From CAYVBW01 sp964588685 (GTDB lineage: Bacteria; Patescibacteriota; Microgenomatia; UBA1400; PJMF01), in NCBI GenBank assembly GCA_964588685.1, contig CAZPQG010000009.1:1-28161 (forward strand): a stretch of 28,161 bases of DNA, written 5' to 3'. Shown here in pieces: positions 1 through 8,035 of this stretch. Both the position numbers and the translations under genes were made by a program. Numbering within the stretch: the stretch's first letter is position 1; the number at the start of each line of letters is the position of its first letter. A model generated the notes under the pieces. It was not told the origin of the DNA. It worked only from the letters and a program-made list of their open reading frames with translations, and did not search any database.

Positions 1-151
1 CGCAGCCTGTAACTAAGATTGACATGAAGTGTTAGTGGTTAGTGATTACATAAATCTTATCAGGTTTAGCTGATTTAAAAAACTGTCGGCTGTTGGATTG
101 AGCAGCAAAGTTGAAATTTATATTTTTAAAAGCTGTTGGTAAAAAATAAAG

Positions 152-1336
152 CTATTTTTGATTGGCCGGAGCTTCATTTTGAGTTATAGCCCGTTCTTCT
201 CTCAAAAAATTATAAACTTCAGGAATTAAGCGCTCATCTAATTGCCCGATGCTAATTGCTCTTCTTAGGTTTGCAGCATACCTTTTTTTCAAGCTTTCCT
301 GCTCATCGTATTTTTTTGCTTTTATCACAAGTTCTTGCAGGCACAAATATTGAATGTTCAAAATCTTTTCCCCTCTCTCTCCTTCGTCTTTTTCAGCTAT
401 ATAAACCAACATTAGTGTTTGCCTCAATAATTCTTGTTGCTCTTTGCTTAACGAGTTTAAATAATAGCTGCTAATATAATTTTCATTAGCTATTAAGCTG
501 TCAGCATTCTTTTGGGCTGTATTAAGCACTTCATTTTTTAAATTCCAAACCATTTCGGGCTTAAAATAATTGGTAAAGCAGGGAAAAAATTTGCTGATTA
601 AATTTACATCGAATGTTTTACCCGCATTCATCCTGCTTTCAACCATCAAAGCTGCACTATCTGTTTGAATTTCGTCTAGCAATGTAACAACTGCATCTAA
701 TTCCGCGGGCACACTCTGTCCCTTATTTATTCTAATATGATCCTGCAGCCATTCTAAATTTTTTAACTTTGTTTCTATATGTGAAAAAGCCACCAATAAT
801 GAATAATTTCTTTCTTCATTATTGTCTTCCAATAATAAAACGTTTAAAAAATTTGAAAAAGAATCTTGAAACTCCGGTTCCTGCTGAGCAATCCAATCTA
901 AGTAATCAGGAGCGAGTTCAGTTCTTAAATGTTTTTTTTCTGATTCAAAGCAAAGTTGAAAAAGATTAGGAAAAAACTCTTCTCGTTCTTGAATTGATAA
1001 ATCCAGCAACTCAAAATCTTTACGCATATCTTTTACAACTGTTAGTTGAATTGGCTCTCCCTCTGCTTTTATCACATATTCAAGTAAAGAGAGCCTAATA
1101 ATAACTTGCTTGATTTCTTCATATCTCTTTTCATCACTTTTTAATAAATCAGCCAATGACTCTGCCAGTTTTTCTTTTTTCTTATCAAAAATATCAGGCA
1201 GTTCACGACAGATTTCTTCTGCCAAGGCTCTCTCTGTGGTCTTTAAAAAACTTTGTTGTTCAGCTGCCGGAAAAGAGTTGTTGTTTTCTCTTTCAGAACT
1301 GGGCTGTGATGGAAATTTTTTTCTATTTTCTACCAT
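152..1336 (-). CDS. Hypothetical soluble, helix-rich protein (394 aa)
   Basis: I do not recognise this protein. It starts at an ATG at 1336. It is highly charged (many Glu, Lys and Arg), has no signal peptide or membrane segment, and looks almost entirely alpha-helical, so it is probably cytoplasmic. The first 30 residues are polar and likely disordered (PSQPSSEREN), as is the Gln/Ala/Asn-rich tail. There is no nucleotide-binding or catalytic motif that I can name. The length and the absence of stops support a real gene. A TATAAT box on the minus strand at 1360-1365 could drive it alone. Its neighbour upstream on the same strand (62 aa) is separated from it by a terminator, so the two are probably separate transcripts. 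Nothing gene-like is visible between its stop and the left edge. Confidence 0.75.
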   Translation of the reverse strand: MVENRKKFPSQPSSERENNNSFPAAEQQSFLKTTERALAEEICRELPDIFDKKKEKLAESLADLLKSDEKRYEEIKQVIIRLSLLEYVIKAEGEPIQLTVVKDMRKDFELLDLSIQEREEFFPNLFQLCFESEKKHLRTELAPDYLDWIAQQEPEFQDSFSNFLNVLLLEDNNEERNYSLLVAFSHIETKLKNLEWLQDHIRINKGQSVPAELDAVVTLLDEIQTDSAALMVESRMNAGKTFDVNLISKFFPCFTNYFKPEMVWNLKNEVLNTAQKNADSLIANENYISSYYLNSLSKEQQELLRQTLMLVYIAEKDEGERGEKILNIQYLCLQELVIKAKKYDEQESLKKRYAANLRRAISIGQLDERLIPEVYNFLREERAITQNEAPANQK

Positions 1337-1359
1337 AATTGTAGTACATTCTACCTCTT

Positions 1360-1365
1360 ATTATA
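1360..1365 (-). promoter_or_regulatory. Candidate -10 box (TATAAT) for the 394-aa gene
   Basis: A perfect TATAAT read on the minus strand lies 23 bases before the ATG at 1336 and just downstream of the terminator of the preceding gene. No good -35 is visible. An AGAGG stretch follows it, but too far from the ATG to be a standard ribosome site. Confidence 0.4.
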
Positions 1366-1390
1366 ACACAATATTAATTTAAAATTTAAT

Positions 1391-1428
1391 CTTTAATAAA
1401 AAGAGCCTTCCTCGTTTGGAGGAAGGCT
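1391..1428 (-). terminator. Rho-independent terminator after the 62-aa gene
   Basis: A perfect 10-bp stem (1404-1413 with 1419-1428, AGCCTTCCTC/GAGGAAGGCT) closes a 5-base loop. Read on the minus strand it is followed by CTTTTTATTAAAG (1391-1403), a T-rich tail. It lies 24 bases after the stop of the 62-aa gene and upstream of the 394-aa gene's promoter, so it most likely ends the 62-aa transcript. On the plus strand the tail is weaker and no plus-strand gene precedes it. Confidence 0.8.
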
Positions 1429-1452
1429 GTATACTTTATTAAACTTTATTGA

Positions 1453-1641
1453 TTAGGAATGGTGTCCATTCCCTTTATCATCCCTTTCAGCGGTCTCTAT
1501 TCCCCCATCTCTGTCAGGTTCTTGAGCACCGTTATCACCTTTTTCATTTTTAACATTTTCTTTTTCTGTCGTCTCATCTTCACAGTTATGCATTTTTTGT
1601 TCTTTTTTCATAATATTTTTAATAACTAATAATAGTTTCAT
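1453..1641 (-). CDS. Small acidic, charged protein of unknown function (62 aa)
   Basis: A short ORF that I keep because a strong terminator follows it directly and it fills an otherwise empty stretch. The first 18 residues are basic and hydrophobic (MKLLLVIKNIMKK). From about residue 19 to the end it is extremely hydrophilic, rich in Glu, Asp, Lys, Asn and Gly, ends in GHHS, and must be disordered. An internal ATG at 1611 (residue 11) is an alternative start that would leave out the hydrophobic part. A TATGCT box sits only 3 bases before the first ATG, which mildly favours the internal start. It is divergent from the toxin-antitoxin pair, with 54 bases between the start codons. No family recognised. 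Confidence 0.5.
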   Translation of the reverse strand: MKLLLVIKNIMKKEQKMHNCEDETTEKENVKNEKGDNGAQEPDRDGGIETAERDDKGNGHHS

Positions 1642-1682
1642 TGTAGCATACTGCAGCTCAAACCCAACCCCTCACAGCCTGT

Positions 1683-1688
1683 TATAAT
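1683..1688 (+). promoter_or_regulatory. Candidate -10 box of a leaderless AbiE-pair mRNA
   Basis: A perfect TATAAT ends 7 bases before the ATG at 1696, so transcription would start at or next to the A of the start codon. This fits a leaderless mRNA. No convincing -35 and no Shine-Dalgarno are visible. Confidence 0.55.
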
Positions 1689-1695
1689 AAATCTT

Positions 1696-2025
1696 ATGCC
1701 AATCAAAAATTCTTGCAATAACTCTTCACCCCGGCAGCAAATTCCAAAATTTATCCGTCAATATTTATGGGATATTGATCAAATAAAACTTAACAAAAAC
1801 AAACATGCTCAATTTATCATTGAACGAGTTTTAGAATATGGTGATCGCCAAACATTTTCCTGGCTGCAGGAAAACTACAAAACTGCACAAATTATTCAAG
1901 TGCTGCGTACTTCTAAACGTATTTCTGCCAAAACCGGCAATTTTTTTGCTCTTTTTTATCAATTAGATCCCACCCAACTACGATGTTTGACACAGCCTTA
2001 TACCCAAAAACAAAACAGGTTTTAA
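1696..2025 (+). CDS. AbiEi-like antitoxin candidate (109 aa)
   Basis: A small basic helical protein placed directly before an AbiEii-type nucleotidyltransferase. Its core (about residues 18-90, from FIRQYLWDID to NFFALFYQL) matches what I recall of a short domain found upstream of many AbiEii-type genes, often annotated as DUF6922; that name is from memory. It is much shorter than classical AbiEi, which has an N-terminal winged helix and a C-terminal domain. By analogy it would neutralise the partner and may repress the operon, but neither is shown here. It overlaps the toxin ORF by 43 bases in a different frame, so the two are probably translationally coupled. A TATAAT lies 7 bases before its ATG. 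Confidence 0.7.
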   Translation: MPIKNSCNNSSPRQQIPKFIRQYLWDIDQIKLNKNKHAQFIIERVLEYGDRQTFSWLQENYKTAQIIQVLRTSKRISAKTGNFFALFYQLDPTQLRCLTQPYTQKQNRF

Positions 2026-2603
2026 CACAACTGGCAGTCGAAGACTGGCTGCAAAACTTTTATTTGGCCGGCGGCACTGCTCTAGCTTTACAATTGGGCC
2101 ACCGTAAATCAATTGACTTAGATTTTTTCAGCCAAAACTTTCCTACTATGCCGCAACTATTAAAGAAATTAGAACCGCACCAGCCAACTATTACCCAGCA
2201 AGCCCCGGGAACGCTGGATGTGCTAATCAAACAAGTGCAAACCAGTTTTTTAGAATATGAATATCCTCTGCTTAAACCCTTGCTTGACTATAAAGGTTTA
2301 AAAATGGCTGGTTTAGCTGATATCGCCTGTATGAAAATCACTGCCATTTCTTCACGCGGCAGCAAAAAAGACTTTGTAGATTTATACTTTATTATGAAAA
2401 AACACCCATTGCCCCAACTGTGGGACTGGTTTCAACAAAAATATGCTGATGTTAATTACCAACGGCTGCACTTGCTAAAATCTTTAGTTTATTTTGCTGA
2501 TGCTGAAGATGAACCGCCGTTAGATTATTTACAGGAAGTCAGTTGGGAAGAGGTTAAAGCTTACTTTCAAAAAGAAGTTTTGCAATTATTGCCGGCAGAA
2601 TAA
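1983..2603 (+). CDS. AbiEii/AbiGii-type nucleotidyltransferase toxin (206 aa)
   Basis: A member of the AbiEii/AbiGii nucleotidyltransferase family (DNA polymerase beta-like fold), the toxin half of AbiE-type toxin-antitoxin or phage-abortive systems. The nucleotidyltransferase signature is visible as a GG pair at residues 30-31 followed by SIDLD at 43-47, where D45 and D47 would bind metal. The second family motif, KDFVDLY, is at 129-135. Known relatives modify tRNA ends or other RNA with nucleotides; the target here is unknown. The ATG at 1983 lies inside the antitoxin gene (43-base overlap). The gene is convergent with the GalE-like gene, 35 bases away, with no terminator between them. Both catalytic motifs are intact, so it is probably active. 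Confidence 0.85.
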   Translation: MFDTALYPKTKQVLTQLAVEDWLQNFYLAGGTALALQLGHRKSIDLDFFSQNFPTMPQLLKKLEPHQPTITQQAPGTLDVLIKQVQTSFLEYEYPLLKPLLDYKGLKMAGLADIACMKITAISSRGSKKDFVDLYFIMKKHPLPQLWDWFQQKYADVNYQRLHLLKSLVYFADAEDEPPLDYLQEVSWEEVKAYFQKEVLQLLPAE

Positions 2604-2638
2604 CACCGGTCTAACTAATTTATTAACTTTAAGCAAAA

Positions 2639-3556
2639 TTAATTATCCTGGTACCACTGCACTACTTTTTTCACTCCATGTTCAAATTCAACTCCGGGCT
2701 GCCAGCCTAACACTTGTTTGGCTAACGAGGAATCCAGCGCACTAGTTACTTGTTCGCCCGGTCTGGCCGGCCCGTATTTTTTTGCTGCATCAGCTCCAAA
2801 TTCTTGAACTACTTGTGCAAAAACTTCATTGGTGCTAATTTCACGGCCGGTACCGATATTGACTTCTCCCACAAAATCAGCTTCTAGCGCCAAAGCATTG
2901 GCTTGGGCCACGTCAGCTACATAAACATAATCGCGGGTGTGTGTGCCGTCGCCATTGATGACCGGCTGTTTGCCTTGCGCCAATTGTTCGCTGAAAATAG
3001 CAATCACTCCCGATTCTCCGTGCGGGTTTTGCCGCGGCCCGTAAACATTAGCATACCGCAGCGCTATATACTTAATATCAAACTGTTTATGATAATAATT
3101 TAAGTACAATTCCCCTGCCCTTTTCGACACGCCATAAGGTGACAACGGCGCTTCTTTCATTGTTTCTGTAAACGGAGTTTCTTTGTCGCCGTACATGGCG
3201 CCGCCGGTAGAAGCCATAATCACTTTTTGCACTTGCTCCTTCCGGGCAGCTTCCATTAAATTCAACAAGCCAATAATGTTATTGCGTGCATCAAATTGAG
3301 GATCTTCTACTGAATGACCCACCTGAATATGAGCTGCGTGGTGATTAATTAATTCCGGTTTAAATTGCGCTATAATCTGCTCAACTTCGTTTTTATCGGT
3401 GATATCGGCCTTAAAAAATTTTGCCTGTGGCGGCACAAACTCTTTTTTACCGGTTGATAAATTGTCCAGTACTGCCACTTGATGACCTTGCTCTAAATAT
3501 AAAGCAACTACATGCGAACCTATAAAGCCGGCCCCGCCGGTAACTAAGATTTTCAT
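2639..3556 (-). CDS. GalE-like NAD-dependent sugar-nucleotide epimerase (305 aa)
   Basis: An extended short-chain dehydrogenase of the UDP-glucose 4-epimerase/dehydratase group. The Rossmann glycine motif TGGAGFIGS is at residues 6-14. Asp31 at the end of the second strand favours NAD over NADP. The catalytic residues are present: Ser/Thr at 116-117, Tyr141 and Lys145 in YGVSK. The substrate-side motifs VYGPRQNP (171-178) and GDGTHTRDYVYV (202-213) also fit the family. The likely role is to convert UDP-glucose to UDP-galactose or a related epimer as donor for the glycosyltransferases upstream on this strand. The exact substrate cannot be told from sequence; dTDP-glucose dehydratase is less likely because the catalytic region lacks that family's Asp-Glu pair. 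It is cytosolic and of usual length. Confidence 0.88.
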   Translation of the reverse strand: MKILVTGGAGFIGSHVVALYLEQGHQVAVLDNLSTGKKEFVPPQAKFFKADITDKNEVEQIIAQFKPELINHHAAHIQVGHSVEDPQFDARNNIIGLLNLMEAARKEQVQKVIMASTGGAMYGDKETPFTETMKEAPLSPYGVSKRAGELYLNYYHKQFDIKYIALRYANVYGPRQNPHGESGVIAIFSEQLAQGKQPVINGDGTHTRDYVYVADVAQANALALEADFVGEVNIGTGREISTNEVFAQVVQEFGADAAKKYGPARPGEQVTSALDSSLAKQVLGWQPGVEFEHGVKKVVQWYQDN

Positions 3557-3586
3557 AAAATTTTTAAATTAAAAATTAATATATAA

Positions 3587-3592
3587 ATTATA
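3587..3592 (-). promoter_or_regulatory. Candidate extended -10 promoter of the GalE-like gene
   Basis: Minus-strand TGATATAAT is an extended -10 (TGN plus perfect TATAAT), 30 bases before the ATG at 3556. It lies in an AT-rich 117-base gap after the split membrane gene. No -35 is clear, which an extended -10 does not need. Confidence 0.45.
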
Positions 3593-3673
3593 TCAGTTTG
3601 TTTGTTTAATTCTGCACTTTAATTATTGTCTATTAATTTAAACCCTTTTTCTCATAATGAGATTGCTGTTTAC

Positions 3674-4177
3674 TCACGCCACCCAATAACCCTGCACAAA
3701 TAAAACCGTGTTCAGCAGCAGTAAAAAAATTGACACCGGATAATAAAAAAGCTTTAATTTTGGGTTATTAGCCAACACTTGGGCCCACCACATTAACACC
3801 GGGAACAACACCAACACGTAGCGCGGCATGCTGGATAAATTACCGGTTAAAGTTGGCAGCAAATAAGCTAAAATTGAAAATAATACATACTGCAGCTTAA
3901 TTTTAGCCGCTGCAAAAATAATACCCGCTCCCATCAAAATTGAGATCACTAAATCCTGGACATAGGTAAAATATTTTAGATCAAAGGGACGAACAGTTAG
4001 TAAAATTCGCAGCGAACGATAAAAAACTTGCGGCAATAAAATAATTTGTGTTTGCCGGCCGGCGCCAAATTTTGACTGCACACTAAAAAAATAAAATGGA
4101 TCATCAAAGTGATAGTGCAGAAACAACAAATAGCTGCCAAAAACTAAAGAACCAACTACAGCACCCGTAATAAACAT
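3674..4177 (-). CDS. PIG-V-like GT-C mannosyltransferase, C-terminal part of a frame-split gene
   Basis: This ORF is the downstream half of one gene broken by a frame change. Its frame stays open upstream of the ATG at 4177 to about 4261, giving 28 further codons (KWLQKV to ALWQRYR) that join smoothly to the N-terminal half. It has about four membrane segments. The motif LSSMPRYVLVLFP, typical of the C-terminal part of PIG-V-like and related GT-C proteins, is near residues 112-124. On its own it would lack the catalytic acidic residue in the first loop, so a separate function is unlikely. The joined protein would be about 393 aa, a normal length for bacterial PIG-V-like proteins. Confidence 0.75.
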   Translation of the reverse strand: MFITGAVVGSLVFGSYLLFLHYHFDDPFYFFSVQSKFGAGRQTQIILLPQVFYRSLRILLTVRPFDLKYFTYVQDLVISILMGAGIIFAAAKIKLQYVLFSILAYLLPTLTGNLSSMPRYVLVLFPVLMWWAQVLANNPKLKLFYYPVSIFLLLLNTVLFVQGYWVA

Positions 4178-4221
4178 GCGATAACGCTGCCAAAGTGCTA
4201 AACATTGAACCCATATTTTTT

Positions 4222-4854
4222 TTACAGACCGCTCTTTAAAATTAACTTTTTGCAGCCACTTGAAAAATAGCTAGGCAGCAGCATCACTCCCGCCAACCTA
4301 ACACCTGATGACAAGCCGATCAGCAGCCCCGAAATCAAGTTTTTTTTAAGACCATAGTACCAACAGCCGGCTAAAATGAGCAATAAAAATAAGGATTCAG
4401 TATAAACAGCACCTAAATAAAAAGCAGTAGGAAAAGTGAGCAGCACTAACAAAAAATGGTCAGCGGCAGCACTATTAAACCATTGGCTGCATAGTTTATA
4501 TCCAAAATACATCACTCCGATTAAAGCTGCGTTGCTTAACAACAAGCCGCTTAAAATAAAATCATTTACTACCAACTGCAGCACTCTCATTAATAAAGGA
4601 AAAATTGGAAAAAAAGCCTGAATTAAATCAGTCTGTAAATAACCGTGCTTAGCTATTTCTAAATAATGAACGCCGTCAAAATTAGCCCACGAATATAAAA
4701 AAGCCGGCAGATTACCGGCTGCCAATCTCTCAGCATAAGGAAAAGTGGGCTGATAACTTAAAATTGCGGGTGCGATGGCTGCTGCCAAAAATAATACCGC
4801 TCGCCACACCAGCCAATACAAAGCAACTTTAATAACAAGTTTTTTAAAAGACAT
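4222..4854 (-). CDS. PIG-V-like GT-C mannosyltransferase, N-terminal part of a frame-split gene
   Basis: The N-terminal half of a polytopic GT-C glycosyltransferase related to PIG-V (GPI mannosyltransferase 2), which in eukaryotes uses dolichyl-phosphate-mannose on the non-cytoplasmic face. After the first membrane helix the loop has NFDGVHYLEIAKHGY (58-72), whose Asp60 is the expected catalytic or metal-binding acid. FFPIFPLL (81-88) and FPTAFYLGAVYTESLFL (141-157) are family hallmarks, and SSGVRLAG follows near 182-189. The homology ends at about residue 197 (LLPSYF). After that the frame reads 13 unrelated residues to a stop at 4222, while the adjacent frame continues the homologous protein. 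One extra base in the A5 run at 4263-4267 would restore it. It may be a pseudogene, a sequencing indel or a frameshifted gene. Confidence 0.8.
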   Translation of the reverse strand: MSFKKLVIKVALYWLVWRAVLFLAAAIAPAILSYQPTFPYAERLAAGNLPAFLYSWANFDGVHYLEIAKHGYLQTDLIQAFFPIFPLLMRVLQLVVNDFILSGLLLSNAALIGVMYFGYKLCSQWFNSAAADHFLLVLLTFPTAFYLGAVYTESLFLLLILAGCWYYGLKKNLISGLLIGLSSGVRLAGVMLLPSYFSSGCKKLILKSGL

Positions 4855-4949
4855 AGCTTGGCCAATGCGGGTAAATGAAATTGTTGGAAATAAAATTATT
4901 CAACTTAAGCTTAATTGGCTATAGCAGTTTGTTTTGCTTTAAATTTTAA

Positions 4950-5990
4950 TTATAAGCAGGATTGATAAACTGCCAGTGTTTCCTGAGCCGTCTTTTCCCA
5001 GCTAAAAGATTTGGCCCATGTTTTAGCTTTTTTAACTACTTCAGCTCTTTCTTTCTTAGTCCAAGCTTGAACTTTTTTAACACCTTCAGCTAATGCTTCG
5101 GCTGAGCAATCCGTAAATACCACGTGGCCGTCACCAATTTCTGTTAACGATGAATTTTCACAACATACTACCGGCGTTTCAGCCTGCATGGCTTCCAACA
5201 CCGGCAAACCAAAACCTTCATACAACGACGGCTGCACATAACAAGCAGCTCCGCTGTAAACAGCACTCAGATCTTTAGTATTGCCTACGTTGTTCAACAT
5301 CATTACGCGATCATCAACATCACTTAATTCAATCTGTGAAGCAATCCACTGCCATTCCGGAATATCTTGCTCTCTAAAATTTTTGCCGACCAAGACTAAA
5401 CTCAACTGTTTTGGCAAATATTTAACAGCCTTAATCAATTGCGGCAAATTTTTATTATAGTTGATGTCACCCACGTATAAGATATAATTTTTTGGGATGC
5501 TGTGTTTTTGCCGTACTTGTTTAATTTTTTTTGCCTTGACTTTAGTAACAGCCGGATTTCCCGCCAGATGCACCACCTGAATTTTATCTTTGGGATAACC
5601 TAAGTGTTTAACAATATCTTCTTTTGAAGATTGAGAATCTGTGATCACTGCTGTCACTGTTTTTAAAGCCAGGCGTTGATATCTAAATGACAAAGAACCC
5701 CTCATGCCTGGAGGGTAATGCTCGGGAAAAATTAAGGGAATAGTATCATGAATCGTAACTACTCTGGTTTTAGTGCTGGCAATAGGCAAAGTTGGGGCAA
5801 AAAAATCAAAATACGGATAATGAATCACATCCGGATCAAAAGTAGCTGCCAATGAACTGCTGGCTTTTAGTACTTCTACTTCGTCAAGTTTTTTAAGGTG
5901 TTTTAACAGCAGCCGTGTATAGGTGCCGACACCTCTCACAGCGTGGCCATTACTTAGCGCTTCCGTATTTAACAAAACTTTTATTGGCAT
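4950..5990 (-). CDS. GT4-family glycosyltransferase (346 aa)
   Basis: A cytoplasmic GT-B fold retaining glycosyltransferase of family GT4 (Glycos_transf_1). The N-terminal acceptor domain (about 1-165) has the glycine-rich loop HAVRGVGTYTR (16-26) and THDTIP (79-84, His81). The C-terminal nucleotide-sugar domain begins at ILYVGDINYNKN (170-181), where a Lys contacts the donor phosphate. The donor-binding E-x7-E pair is E258 and E266 in EGFGLPVLE. Relatives transfer mannose, glucose or rhamnose to a growing lipid-linked glycan; donor and acceptor cannot be told here. It lies between argS (92-base gap) and the split PIG-V-like gene on the same strand. Start is an ATG with no Shine-Dalgarno in front. 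Length is normal. Confidence 0.88.
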   Translation of the reverse strand: MPIKVLLNTEALSNGHAVRGVGTYTRLLLKHLKKLDEVEVLKASSSLAATFDPDVIHYPYFDFFAPTLPIASTKTRVVTIHDTIPLIFPEHYPPGMRGSLSFRYQRLALKTVTAVITDSQSSKEDIVKHLGYPKDKIQVVHLAGNPAVTKVKAKKIKQVRQKHSIPKNYILYVGDINYNKNLPQLIKAVKYLPKQLSLVLVGKNFREQDIPEWQWIASQIELSDVDDRVMMLNNVGNTKDLSAVYSGAACYVQPSLYEGFGLPVLEAMQAETPVVCCENSSLTEIGDGHVVFTDCSAEALAEGVKKVQAWTKKERAEVVKKAKTWAKSFSWEKTAQETLAVYQSCL

Positions 5991-6082
5991 AAATAATAAT
6001 TAACAACTTATTAATAAATTATTTGTCCGACAACAATAAAGCTTAGGGACAGTACTTATAGTGTAACATTTTTAAGAAAAAA

Positions 6083-8035
6083 TTACATTTTTTTAGGAGT
6101 TTTAATACCCAATAGCTCTAACCCGTGCTTTAAAACCTGAGCAGAACAGGCGGTTAAACTTAATCTAAAAACAGCCGTATTTTGATCGTCAACTAAAATT
6201 TGATTTTTATTATAAAAGCTATTAAATTTTTGAGCTAATTGATATAAAAAATTAGCAGTCAAACTAGGCTCGTAACTAAGAGCTGACTCTTTAACCACAG
6301 TCGGATAGCGATAAATTAAGCGCAGGATATCTTTCTCTTCAGCTGTTAGTTTATAATTTGAAAATTGCTGTGGATCTTTTATTTGCGGCTTAACCTCTGT
6401 TTTGCTTAAAACCGATCTGGCTCTGGTGTGAGTGTATTGTACATACGGGCCGCTGTCTCCATTCAGCTGCAGTGCGGTTTCAAAATCAAAAGCAGTGTTT
6501 TTCATGCGATTTACTTTTAAGATGCTGTATTTAATAGCTCCCAGCGCTATTTGTTCAGCTGTTTCATTTTTTTCTTGGGCTGACATTTGTTTAATTTTTT
6601 CTTTAACAGCTTTTACCGCAGTCTTTTTTTTCTGAGCAGATTCTTCCTGAGTAATTTCACCTTGAGTAGCTTTTTCCTGATCTGCAGCTGCTTGTTCTTT
6701 TTTAGCTGCAGCGGCAGTCATAATCTCTTTCACTTCTTGCTGTACAGTATCAATTAAATCATCAATATAAATTACGTTGCCTGCTCTTGAACTCATTTTA
6801 CCTTCACCTTTAATGCTCATATAACCATAACTGATGTGGGTTAAGTTTTCTCGTTGACTAATACCAAGCTGCTCGCAAATAGCAAACATTTGCTTTAGCG
6901 CCAGGCTTTGTTCTGAACCGACCACCCAATGCAATTTATCAGCATCTAGTTGTTCTTTTTTTATTTTGGTTAAGGCTAGATCTTGAGTAATATATAAAGA
7001 AGTGCCGTCTGCTTTCTGCACAATGGTGTTAGGCAAATCATATGCCTCTAAATCAGACAAGACAGCCCCGTCAGGCAGCTCTTCAAACACACCTTGCTGC
7101 AAACCCTTAGTCACCAATTGTTTGCCTTGTTGATAATGTTCGTGTTCATGCCAAATAATATCCCATTGATTCCCCAGGCGGCGCAGCGTCATGTGCTGAC
7201 CTTCATATGAATATGATAAAACTTTGGCCCACAAAGCTCTAACTTTTTTTAACCCCGCTTCCCAATCAAGTACAAACTGTTTTACTTGCTGCTGAACGCC
7301 TTTGTTATTTTTAAAATCCTGCGCCGCCTTAGTATAAAGTTCATCCACAAACCGATCCGGCCGCTGCTCTTTTTCTGACGGAGTTAACCACTCATCTTGA
7401 TGCTCAAACCAATAATCCAAATCAGTAACTTTTTTCTGTTCTTGGTGAGCGTATTTTAAATAGCCCCACATTAATTTGGCAATGGCTATGCCGCGATTGT
7501 TGTTGACCGCATCGCGAATCACTTCAACACCAATTGCCTCCCACAAATTAGCAACAGCCATGCCGGTCACATTATTACGCAAATGGCCTAAATGCATGGC
7601 TTTATTAGGATTGGGCGAGGTGTGTTCAATTTCCCAAACTTTATTTGTACCCCATTCGCTTTCACCAAAATTGGGCTGAGACAGAATTTTACTCGGTAGA
7701 GTTTTTAAATAAGTATCACTTAAAGTGAAGTTGATAAAACCGGGGCCGTCAACACTAATGCCGGCCAGTTTATTTTTGAGCGCATTTTGATCAGCAATGT
7801 GTTTTTTGATTTGTGCTGCCAAATATTCTGCCAAGTCGTGAGGAGAAGTGAGCTGCAGAGCTTGTTTTTGCTCAGCCTTTAGCCGACCAAACATTTGCAA
7901 GGCTGCATTGCAGGCAAAATCGCCAAATTCAGGATTAGCCGGATGCTCTAATTCAATAGCTATTTCCTCCTCGCACTCAAGTTGAGCTGTAATATCAGCC
8001 ACGACTTGCCTTAACTGTTGCTGAAATTTTAACAT
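6083..8035 (-). CDS. argS: Arginyl-tRNA synthetase (650 aa)
   Basis: A class I aminoacyl-tRNA synthetase that charges tRNA-Arg in the cytosol. The N-terminal additional domain (about 1-110) is followed by the HIGH motif as HLGH (148-151) in the ArgS context SPNPNKAMHLGHLRN. The KMSKS motif is KMSSR (413-417) in GKMSSRAGN, typical of ArgS. The C-terminal anticodon-binding (DALR) domain begins near 530 with GPYVQYTHTRARS. I chose the ATG at 8035. An in-frame TTG at 8074 would add 13 basic residues that do not match the usual N-terminus. Unusual: after the KMSSR region, about residues 438-495 are low-complexity (Ala, Lys, Glu, Gln), roughly 45-50 residues longer than I expect for this linker. 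It is the only clear housekeeping gene in the locus. Confidence 0.95.
   Translation of the reverse strand: MLKFQQQLRQVVADITAQLECEEEIAIELEHPANPEFGDFACNAALQMFGRLKAEQKQALQLTSPHDLAEYLAAQIKKHIADQNALKNKLAGISVDGPGFINFTLSDTYLKTLPSKILSQPNFGESEWGTNKVWEIEHTSPNPNKAMHLGHLRNNVTGMAVANLWEAIGVEVIRDAVNNNRGIAIAKLMWGYLKYAHQEQKKVTDLDYWFEHQDEWLTPSEKEQRPDRFVDELYTKAAQDFKNNKGVQQQVKQFVLDWEAGLKKVRALWAKVLSYSYEGQHMTLRRLGNQWDIIWHEHEHYQQGKQLVTKGLQQGVFEELPDGAVLSDLEAYDLPNTIVQKADGTSLYITQDLALTKIKKEQLDADKLHWVVGSEQSLALKQMFAICEQLGISQRENLTHISYGYMSIKGEGKMSSRAGNVIYIDDLIDTVQQEVKEIMTAAAAKKEQAAADQEKATQGEITQEESAQKKKTAVKAVKEKIKQMSAQEKNETAEQIALGAIKYSILKVNRMKNTAFDFETALQLNGDSGPYVQYTHTRARSVLSKTEVKPQIKDPQQFSNYKLTAEEKDILRLIYRYPTVVKESALSYEPSLTANFLYQLAQKFNSFYNKNQILVDDQNTAVFRLSLTACSAQVLKHGLELLGIKTPKKM

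Noticed and set aside
1..151. A partial gene at the left edge
   Set aside because: The longest open stretch from the edge on either strand is about ten codons, with no recognisable protein. I see no gene, terminator or RNA here.
7476..7679. Antisense ORF inside argS, and similar ORFs elsewhere such as 11204-11536 and 22547-22846
   Set aside because: These run opposite to or out of frame with well-supported genes, have low-quality protein composition and no start signals.
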